In this document: in pieces, positions 56,075 to 64,000 of the stretch
How positions within the stretch are numbered: the stretch's first letter is position 1
Layout of the letters: each line of letters starts with the position of its first letter
Assembly (NCBI GenBank): GCA_007026445.1
Contig: VDMD01000006.1
Coordinates: forward strand, 372,001 to 436,000
DNA: 64,000 nucleotides
Origin: Schizophyllum amplum
Taxonomy: Eukaryota > Basidiomycota > Agaricomycetes > Agaricales > Schizophyllaceae
Direction of reading: 5' to 3'
The notes under the pieces: model-generated
Database searches by the model: none
Told to the model about the DNA's origin: nothing
What the model saw: the letters and a program-made list of their open reading frames with translations, nothing else
Program-made: the position numbers and the translations under genes

Positions 56075-57716
56075 TCATCGCCTCTTGATATAGTCCTCTC
56101 CCATCAAGATAAAGTGCGGCACGAGCGTTCGCAACTTGTCCACCACTTCCTCGTACGGTCCAAACACTTGCGGATCCACGCTAGCGATATCCAGCGCGAA
56201 AAGCTGGAGCGGGCGTTCCGCGGCTTTCCTCGACTCAACCATGTGCACCAACACGTCGCCTGTGAGTGCCAGGGCTCCGCAGAGCTCTAGCTTCTCTAAC
56301 CGTGGCAGCATGTGGCCCGCTAACACATCGACGACGAAGTCGTTCTTTACCGGCAGGTGTCGGGTGGCATCCCATCGAAAGTGGACTAGGTCGCTCATGG
56401 ATGCGATGCATGTCTTGTTCACATGCAGCGGGCTCTGCAGTAAGAGTTGGCGTAGCGGACACCGCGACCTTGCCAAGAGTGACGGGAGCGGATCCTCGAT
56501 ATCAGTGGTAGGCTCGTCGTAATTCCATGATAGTGCCAAGCTCTGCAGAGCCGGGGCCGTGATATACATGAGAGGATTGTCGTTGTACTGACGATCCATA
56601 TGTATTCGCAGGTCGGGCAGACTGGGATGCACCACAGTAACCGGCGGAATCGGGTCAGGATCTGGTTGATGCAACCCCGTGGAGAAGCGCCAAAGACGAA
56701 TATTCGTACACCGTCCCAGAATCTTGAGCGCGTACGCAACGGTGGTGGCACTGATGGAGACCATGTCCAGTTGCTCCCAAGGTAGGTCGGGTATGGACAC
56801 CTCTCGTTCGTTGTTCGACAGGTAGAGTGTTCGCAGACTGGGGAGTTCTCTGAAGGCGCCGCTCTCGATTCCAAGCAGCAGCTGCCGCACGCTTCCACGT
56901 AGCTCGTTCAGCAGCGGAAATTGCTTGTTTGCGAGCGAGCGGAAGTCTTTGACGTTGCGGACGGCGTGCGTGGTGTCGGCCAAGCGGAGGCACTGCCAGC
57001 GATGCGTTTGTCTTGTGAGGGTATTGCGGAAAGCGGCGGCCGGACTTCCAGTCATATATTTCATGCCACCTTCGTAGTATATGGTCTGGGAGATGGGGAG
57101 GTCGCCGGAGCGATCGAGGAACAGCTTCAGCCGTGGAACGACCTTGCGCACCGTGTCCAGCAGCATATGCGCGGCCCGCGGTGTATACCAGCGCGTCCAT
57201 AGCCTGGGCATAGCGAGCATCAAGTCTACGTGATGGAATTCAGTCATTCATTTTCGTAGCACAGAAAAACTCCATCAACGCACCTCTCCAGCTCTTGCAA
57301 ACCGAACTCAATACCAGCGGTGGGCAGCGAGGGTTCGTCAGATCAACCTCATCCTCGCAAGCCATATCCAGTATGGCCGACAGTATCTCCTTTGGCAGGT
57401 CACGAATAGGCGCAACGTATGCCCAATGAATCTCCAGGGCGTCCTCGAGCATTTGCTGCGCCGCTTTGAGTCGATCCGTCAGATCCTGTAGCGCTTGGAT
57501 CTCCTCCTCGAGTCTTTCGTTACAGTCATCCATCTCGTCGATAGCATTTACTATGTAGTTGTGGTCAATGTCCGACAAAACGGTCCCAGAGCGCAGGATC
57601 GCGTTGGTGAAGGGAGGTGGAGGATCGGCATATTTGATTTGGAAAGAACGGCCGCAGTTATTGCATAGAGGGATTCCATGGTCGAGACGTCTGAAAAGTG
57701 GGGTGAAGGTAGACAT
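56075..57716 (-). CDS. F-box protein, paralogue A
   Basis: 527 residues, two exons (57284-57716 and 56075-57225). N-terminal CxxC knuckle IPLCNNCGRSFQIKY, a coiled coil (MDDCNERLEEEIQALQDLTD), then the F-box VAPIRDLPKEILSAILDMAC...LVLSSVCKSWRD, followed by about 370 residues of leucine-rich-repeat-like sequence (ELPSLRTLYLSNNE, PLLNELRGSVRQLLLG). F-box proteins recruit substrates to SCF ubiquitin ligases through Skp1; this family is lineage-expanded in Agaricomycetes and targets are unknown. The intron after the F-box is shared with paralogues B and C. Start 57716 (MSTFTPLF) matches the beginning of paralogue C. It lies head to head with paralogue B, 173 bp apart. Confidence 0.85.
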
Positions 57717-57889
57717 TCTCGAGATCTTGAAGTACGGAGGTGCAGAAGCCAGGGCGCGGGGCAACTTGAAATCGCAGAACAGACTCGTCCACGTGGCGTG
57801 CCCTCGGCCCGGGCCGACTTCCGTCACGGTGGCAACGACACTGCGGCTCGTTCGACGCGTCTCACAACGATTACTTTAGACACCATGAC
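57717..57889. promoter_or_regulatory. Putative bidirectional promoter between F-box paralogues A and B
   Basis: Only 173 bp separate the divergent start codons, so both promoters must overlap here. No TATA box is obvious. Inferred from gene layout alone. Confidence 0.5.
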
Positions 57890-59530
57890 ATGGCAGTCTC
57901 AGTTCCCTCCTTCACTAGAACCGACTACGACTCCGAAACTTGCGGACACATCGACCATACCCTTCGCGTGAAATGCGCCATGCCGTTCACAACCATCTCA
58001 TGCGCCAGCTCCCTCCCTTTGGACGCGGAGAGACGAGGTCTTACATCAGCCATAAAGGAGATGGAAGATTGTCTGGACGATCTGCAAAACGAGCTGATCT
58101 CCGTGGAGGAGTTAATGGAGGAGCTGCGCAACGTGGAGAAGACGCTGAAGAGCGTGCTGGAGGTGCATTGCACTTACATCTCATCTGTCCGCCGACTACC
58201 CAAGGAGATCCTTTCCGAAATCCTGGATCTGGGCTGCGGTGACACGGTATGGCTTACCGACCGGCGCTGCACGCCGCTTGCTTTGAGCTCGGTCTGCAGA
58301 AGCTGGAGAGGTGCGTGTTGCGGGAACCACATAATGCGACCTGCTTATACTGACTGAACACGTCCATATACAGATGTTATACTCGGGCTTCCTCACATAT
58401 GGGGACGCTGGAGGATACAACGCGAATGCCATCTCCCACGGACCACCGTACGCGCCGCTGCGAACCGCCTCAGGCTATTCCTCGAACGCTCCGGCGATAC
58501 CCCCTTCTCCCAAACCATCGAATACGAATACCAGCCAAGGACCCTATCACCTCCGGCAACAGCATACTTGCTCGCACTAATACCCTATACCCATCGATGG
58601 CAGCACCTTCATATCGTCGACTCCACATTCTCCGTCCGCGACGAGAAAGGCTTCAAACTGCTTAAGAACAAGCCGCTTCCGCGCCTCATCACGCTAAGTG
58701 GAAGCGCGAGGAACATCCAGCTCGGGGTCGACTGCGGCGTATTCGATATTCCGACTCTCCGACATGTCTACCTGTCGAACAAGAGCCAACTGGAATGCGT
58801 TCCGGAGCTGCTTTGGGGGCAGCTAGAGACGCTCTCTATTAGCTCCAGCACCGCTGCATATGCTTTAAGCATCATGCAGCGATGTCCCAATCTCCGCACG
58901 TGGAAGTTCGCGACCGGAAATGCCGGTGGTCTCCCCGAACCATCCCTTTCTCCCGGCCCTCCCACCGTTCACAAGCATCTTCGCGATGTTCGCATCAATT
59001 TGGAAACGCAGAAAGTCGAGAACCCTCTACAACTCGTTACAGCCCCATCTCTGGAAAGCCTATCGCTCATCTGGGGCGTATACAGGGACTCCTCCGCCGA
59101 TGTCGACCCCACGCCTGCCTTCCTGACGCGGTCGGCGTGCACTCTGCGCAGGCTGGTGCTATCTCGACCGCCGCAGATAGGTGTCGCGCTCATCGCGGAT
59201 CTGTGCAACCTCGTCGAACTCCGTTTGGACGGTCCCCCGCATTCGCCGCTGACGGACGAATTTCTCGCTAGCCTGTCGACGGGTGGCATGCTGCCGCATC
59301 TGGAGTCGTTGGAGCTGGGCGGCGCCCTCGCGTTCAAGGCTGACGCGCTCATAGAGCTGGTCGAGTCGAGGAGAGCCATGGGGTGCTCACTGAGGACGCT
59401 GATGGTGAACGTGTGCGGCATGAATCAGCAGACGTTTGGGCCGTTGGAAGGCGTGGAGGACCGGCTGAAGGGAATAGTTCCAAATTTCAGCTTTTGGGGG
59501 CAACATCTTGTATGGTACCATAGAGCATAG
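57890..59530 (+). CDS. F-box protein, paralogue B
   Basis: 525 residues, two exons (57890-58310 and 58374-59530). Same plan as paralogues A and C: coiled coil (KEMEDCLDDLQNELISVEEL), F-box SSVRRLPKEILSEILDLGC...LALSSVCRSWRD, then LRR-like C-terminus (DIPTLRHVYLSNKSQLECVP, MLPHLESLELGGALAFKADA). The N-terminus is divergent: only TCGHIDHTLRVKCAMP remains of the knuckle, lacking the first CxxC pair seen in A and C. The intron position after the F-box is identical in all three. Likely SCF substrate receptor of unknown target. Confidence 0.84.
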
Positions 59531-59844
59531 GGCATCTGAGGAAGTATATCATTATTATAACATGCTCGCCCGATCGTATACCTACTGCCAGCTGGCTATG
59601 TACAGCGTAGCGATGTAGTCGAGCGTTCCAACTTCCCACGCCACAGTTCAACCGCCTGGCTGGCATGTCAGCCTCCCCGGGCTTCCACATGTTCTCTGTG
59701 TTTCCCGTCGAGGGAGCTATGAGAACGAGCCGGCCACACTGCATGAACAATAACAACGTAAGACGAACCGCTCCGTTGTCTCTGTTTTGAGAATTATACA
59801 GCATCCAATGAATATATACCGCTGGAAATAACCCTCAGCCAACT

Positions 59845-61401
59845 CTATGCATCACCAAACTCGTCGATGAGATCAAGATCGTTCCACTTCACTTTCTGCA
59901 GCGGACGCCCATCATGTTGCCGGATACCAATCAACTCGTAAAGCACATCCGGCCAGGTCCTATCCTCGCCCCACAGCTCCAGGACCTCCAGTTGAGGCAG
60001 AATGTCATCCTTGGAGAGGTGGGCGTAGAGCTCGCTCGGCTGCGAACCTAGGGGAGAAAGTAATGCAGCCTTAGCATAGGATATACGCAACGCGACTAGG
60101 CTGCGTAGTGTCCTGAGACATGCAAAGTCGACATGCAGCGGCTGGTGCAACTCCAGTCTGCGCAGCGGGCACGACGACCGGGCTAGGAAGGGTGGCAGGG
60201 GGTCCGCGATTGTGGGGGCTGCTCGTGTGTATGTCCACCGGAGGATCAGGGCCTCAAGCGCGGGCGCAGTGATATGCTTGAGCGGGTTATCGTCGTGCTG
60301 TTGTGCCATGTCTATGCTGAGTTTGCGTAATTGATGGAGGACGATGTTGACTCGAGGCATCGGTACGATATCGAACCGCCTCACGCCTGTGTCGTAGGTC
60401 CAGCGCCGAAGATTCGGACACCGTTGCAGGAGTGCAAGAGCGTATCCAGGCCTGCTCGGAGTGGCGCGCAATGATTCCAGCTGTCCCCAAGGCAGATCGG
60501 GTATGACCTCCGACTGACCTGCGCACACCCGCACGCTCCGGAGAGCGGGAAAGCCGTTGAAGACACCGCTGATGACCGCAAAACGGAGCTGCTGCGGACC
60601 GCCGAGCAAAGTCTTCACTTGCGGCAGCGGTCTGCCCTCTAGCAAGTGAAATTCTTTCGCGTTCTCGACAGAAAGAAGGTCGAGATGCTGCCATCGATGC
60701 GTGTGTTGCAAAAGGATGTGAGCTATCGGGGCCTTATCTGCGTTCTGGTATGTTCTATAGCCATGTTCGATGATTTGGGATATGGGTATGTCGCCTGAGC
60801 GGTCGAGGAAGAGTTCCAGCCGTGGAGTTACCACGCACGCCATAGTCCTTGTCGCATTGTTGATGTCCAAAGACCAGCGAGCCCATAGAATAGGAGATGC
60901 CAGCATCAAGTCTGTCAATTTTGTCAGGTCAGCATCGTTGGCTCCCTCACAGTGTGAAGTCCACGCACCTCTCCAGCTTTTGCAAACCGCGCTCAAAGTC
61001 AGCGGCATGCAGTCACGTTCCAACAGGTTGGCGTTCACTCCGCAGGCCCAGTCCATGACCTCGGCAAGTATCTCGACTGGCAAGCGACGGATGGGCGCAA
61101 CGTACGCCCTATGCACATCCAGGACGCTCCTCAGCACGTACTCCGTGCTCCTCAGCCGGTCCATCATCTCCTGCAGCGCGCAGAGCTCGTTTTTCAGGTT
61201 GTCGGCGCATTCTTCCATCTCATTGATAGTCGCTGAGACCGATTGCAGCTCCGCGTCCGAGGGGGTGTGCCCAGAGCGCAATATGGGGTTGCTCTCGGGC
61301 GGGGGAGGCATGGCGCACTTGACATGGAACGTGCGGTTGCAGCTCTTGCATAGTGGAATGCTGTAGTCCGACCAAGTGAAGAAGGAGATCGCTTCGACCA
61401 T
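59845..61401 (-). CDS. F-box protein, paralogue C
   Basis: 499 residues, two exons (60969-61401 and 59845-60911). N-terminal knuckle YSIPLCKSCNRTFHVKCAMP, coiled coil (NEMEECADNLKNELCALQEM), F-box VAPIRRLPVEILAEVMDWAC...LTLSAVCKSWRD and LRR-like C-terminus (GFPALRSVRVCAGQSEVIPD, ILPQLEVLELWGEDRTW). The 57-nt intron is a multiple of three without a stop, so the unspliced frame reads through as 534 codons; the splice is supported by the same GT-AG position in A and B. The start MVEAISFF aligns with paralogue A; an upstream Met at 61449 is less likely. Confidence 0.85.
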   Translation of the reverse strand: MVEAISFFTWSDYSIPLCKSCNRTFHVKCAMPPPPESNPILRSGHTPSDAELQSVSATINEMEECADNLKNELCALQEMMDRLRSTEYVLRSVLDVHRAYVAPIRRLPVEILAEVMDWACGVNANLLERDCMPLTLSAVCKSWRGAWTSHCEGANDADLTKLTDLMLASPILWARWSLDINNATRTMACVVTPRLELFLDRSGDIPISQIIEHGYRTYQNADKAPIAHILLQHTHRWQHLDLLSVENAKEFHLLEGRPLPQVKTLLGGPQQLRFAVISGVFNGFPALRSVRVCAGQSEVIPDLPWGQLESLRATPSRPGYALALLQRCPNLRRWTYDTGVRRFDIVPMPRVNIVLHQLRKLSIDMAQQHDDNPLKHITAPALEALILRWTYTRAAPTIADPLPPFLARSSCPLRRLELHQPLHVDFACLRTLRSLVALRISYAKAALLSPLGSQPSELYAHLSKDDILPQLEVLELWGEDRTWPDVLYELIGIRQHDGRPLQKVKWNDLDLIDEFGDA

Positions 61402-61652
61402 TTTTCGTTGGTGAACGTTAGCAATGGGTGAACGCGTCGACGCGGTCACGTTACCTTGTGGCGTGGAAAAAACATGCGGAGCGAAGAGGTGCCGGGTCGA
61501 TCGATTTCAATGGCGGCGCGGTCGAGAACGATGAGGAGGCCGCCGATGCGGACGCTGATAGTCTATGCTGACTCTTCTTGACATCTGTATTACAACTGTA
61601 AGTAGCAAAATGTCAGAACTTGCTCTCTTCCGCGTTCCTCGTCAACACCGCA
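61402..61652. other. Divergent intergenic region, F-box C / FSH1
   Basis: 250 bp between two divergent start codons; probably shared promoter space. No motif recognised. Confidence 0.4.
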
Positions 61653-62826
61653 ATGGCCCGTACAATCCTTGTCCTCCACGGCTACGCCCAGAACGGGCTC
61701 ATCTTCAGCAAGAGGGTGTGTCTTCATTGTGAAGTCCCGTCGGGAAACGAGGAACTTACCAGATTATCAGATCGCAGCGTTGAGGAAGCAATGCAAGGGC
61801 ATCGAGTTCGGTGAGTGACAAGCTACCGCTCTCAACGCCCTGGCTGACCGAAACTCGTCGTGTGTAGTTTTCGTTGACGGTCCGGTCGTGTTGGACCCGG
61901 TCGATCCCTTTGCACCGACACAGAATCATGGAGGCAAACGTGAGCCCCCGCTTGAGGACGCTATGCAGGATTTGCGGGGGTGGACGGAACCATGGAAAGT
62001 GGACGGGATCGATGCTTCGCTTGCGATGCTCCGAGACGTTGTAAAAGGCAGAAAATTCGACGTGCGCACCTGTGACTTCTTCTGCATAGATGTCGATGAG
62101 CGCTAATGCGATTGTCGTGTTGCAGGGTATACTCGGCTTCAGGTGCGTTGGGCTGTCGCGGATTCCGATTGTCCACTTATTGACATGTACTGGAAGCCAG
62201 GGCGCTGCTGTCGCCGCATTGCTCGCCGCCATCGTTAGTCCAGTTCCCATACCAGCCTCAGCATCCCTCATCACCTCTTCTCACAGCTAGAGAAGCCCGA
62301 CGCATACCCAGATATCCTTGTCGATGGGAAGCCGCCGCACCCACCCTTGTACGTGCATACTTCGTGACAATATGCATCGCACACTCATTGTTTGCTAGCG
62401 ATTTCTGTCTCGCAGCTTGCGGATACCGACTCCAGGACCCTCGCTTTGACGCTGTGTATCGTGATGGGTACTCGACACCGACACTTCACCTGATCGGCAG
62501 GGCCGACAAACTCGTTGGCAGCGACCTGACGCAGTCGCTCGTGGACGTCTCCCTTGACAAGCGGGTCGAGTATCACGACGGAGGTGAGTTACTGTGGCCG
62601 ACCACTCTTCCCATCGATGGCTGATCTCGTTTTCTTAGGACACTTCGTTCCATCGAAGACGCCATGGCGCAAGTTCCTGCAGGCGTACCTCTCGGATCAC
62701 AAGACGACGGCGGAGGCACCCAAGGAGGAACCTGCAGACTCAGCTCCTGCATCTGGTACAGCGACGCCCAACGCAGCGCCGTCCGTCCCGGCACCTGTGC
62801 CCATTGATGGGTCAAGCAAGCCGTGA
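61653..62826 (+). CDS. FSH1-family serine hydrolase
   Basis: 261 residues from eight exons: 61653-61715, 61771-61810, 61868-62061, 62126-62142, 62197-62233, 62287-62348, 62399-62583, 62639-62826; frame closes exactly. ARTILVLHGYAQNGLIFSKR is the FSH N-terminal beta strand/oxyanion region; the nucleophile elbow GILGFSQGAAVAALLA has its Ser codon split by an intron (AG|C) next to a 17-nt exon; catalytic Asp is in HLIGRADKLV and catalytic His in GGHFVPSK. FSH hydrolases are small cytosolic esterases; relatives act in secondary metabolism and ovarian-cancer-gene-2-like roles. The final 45 residues are a disordered Pro/Ala/Ser tail not shared with yeast Fsh1. Confidence 0.88.
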
Positions 62827-63240
62827 GCCACAGCGAGGACAGTGCAGATATCAGACATCTGCTGTAGGTGCTATAGTAAACCTGTTTATGTTTCCATGAT
62901 GGATTACGGGTATCGCGACAAAAATCTTGGGGTATCTCAAGACTCACCAAAAGGCAGTCGTAGTAAGGTGTGTATGGATGAAGGGGAACCACGAAGGCAT
63001 TTACAGGCGCAGAAGACGGAAATGCAAAGTAGAGGTCATATAGTCGCAGGTGTCATGCTCCATCCTACGACCGCGGTCCACACCCTCACTTCGACCATTT
63101 GCTTGCACTCATCGCACCTCAACTCATCCTTCAGCTACCCCAGCTTCTGCTGCAACGTGCTCACCCCCATATTTGCACGGCACATCAGGATAGTCACTCA
63201 TTGACATTCCACGCAGGGCTCTGCTCACCTGGCTCCGCAT
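62827..63240. other. Intergenic region
   Basis: Between FSH1 and the BTB relic; no feature supported. Confidence 0.4.
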
Positions 63241-63960
63241 CTAAGACAACAAGGTGCGCTGAGCCGCCAGCGCCCTCCCACCGCCTTTCTGGGCAGCGAA
63301 CCCGCACGCGACTGTCTCCGAGTGGAACCGCGGCGGTTCGTCCAGCAGCGCCCTCAGCGCGTCCAGCCGCGCGTGGTGCAGCATGAACAGCCGACTGAGG
63401 TACAGCGAGCCCAGCTCCTCGACCTGCGCATCCGTGATCATGTACAGCGGGTAGGAGAGTAGGTACGCGGACGCGATTTGCGCGAGCGCGAAGAGAGATC
63501 GTGCGCGCCGGTGATGCGGTAGGTCTCCAGCGGGGCGAGCGCAGGGTGCGTGCCGAATGCCTCGAAAAGGCTGCTGCCGGGGATCACGGACGCCTGGGGG
63601 CTCATGCCGTTTGTGGGCAGATGTGCGAGCGTTGGGAGGTCAGGGCGAATACAGCGACGACGGGTGTGTTGTGAGCAACATGCAAGAGGACATTGAGCAC
63701 GTCGGCGCTGTCGGGGACGTGCAAGGAAGGGAGTGCGAACCGCTCGGACTCTGGGGGCCGCGACATCGCGTGCAGTGGTATCAGCGAACTCGTTATGGGA
63801 GGAACGCCTGAGCAATCCGCTATTCACGAAAAATTGTACCGCGTCCGAGGATACGGGGATGAGGTCGGGCGGGCAGTGCAACCAAACAATCATGATTGCG
63901 GGGACACACCACAGGCACTTTGCGAGGGAGCCGATTACACTCGCCAATCTACACATAAGT
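63241..63960 (-). pseudogene. BTB/POZ-type protein, frameshifted relic
   Basis: Minus-strand blocks fit the basidiomycete BTB family in correct order but in different frames: DLIPVSSDAVQFFVNSGLLR (start of BTB), then in another frame PPESERFALPSLHVPDSADV and LNVLLHVAHN, then back in the first frame NGMSPQASVIPGSSLFEAFG and LETYRITGAHDL, and after one more shift FALAQIASAYLLSYPLYMIT and LGSLYLSRLFMLHHARLDAL. The distances are too short for introns at the shifts (for example GATCTCTCTTCGCGC near 63505), so at least three indels are present. The gene appears dead unless the sequence has errors. A 5' end before 63960 is not identified. Confidence 0.55.
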
Positions 63961-64000
63961 TACAAGCTCTATGCGCAGCAAACCGTTGACCAAGACCACT

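Overview
The window is nuclear DNA from a filamentous basidiomycete, most likely a wood- or litter-decaying Agaricomycete. Evidence: very dense, short (about 45-60 nt) GT-AG introns, several GC-AG introns, exons as short as 8-18 nt, a secreted AA9 lytic polysaccharide monooxygenase, a GH43 glycosidase, DUF6534 membrane proteins, F-box and BTB families, and small Cys-rich secreted proteins. There are no rRNA genes, CRISPR arrays or prokaryotic operons. Gene models were built by hand from splice signals, reading phase and family conservation; all phases close except where noted.

Left part (1-19.5 kb): the 3' end of a glutathione peroxidase converges on SVF1 (survival factor). Then come a methionine aminopeptidase (MAP1 type), a small secreted protein, a CAX-type Ca2+/H+ antiporter with 16 exons, a repeat-rich island (11.5-14.2 kb) with two inverted-repeat elements, a dienelactone hydrolase, cytochrome c oxidase subunit IV and a small Cys-rich secreted protein. 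Two 410-bp MITE copies in opposite orientation (2139-2548 and 18428-18837) flank this section.

Middle (19.5-35.3 kb): a UbiA prenyltransferase, three different FAD-dependent oxygenases/oxidoreductases and two tandem DUF6534 seven-helix proteins. No terpene cyclase or polyketide synthase is present, but the combination is compatible with prenylated-phenol or aromatic metabolism.

Right part (35.3-64 kb): an AA9 LPMO, a decayed carboxylesterase, a Zn2Cys6 regulator, a truncated mannitol-1-phosphate dehydrogenase-like gene, a GH43 enzyme, a large PLP decarboxylase whose C-terminus is a run of 11-residue repeats, 6-phosphofructokinase, three F-box paralogues (two head to head), an FSH1-type serine hydrolase and a frameshifted BTB gene.

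Most striking points: the element at 11519-13230, bounded by matched terminal hairpins with a compensatory base change and carrying a truncated RecQ-like helicase; the five 11-mer repeats at the end of the PLP decarboxylase; the microexons (8, 10, 14, 17, 18 and 19 nt); and the recurrence of GC-AG introns in at least five unrelated genes.
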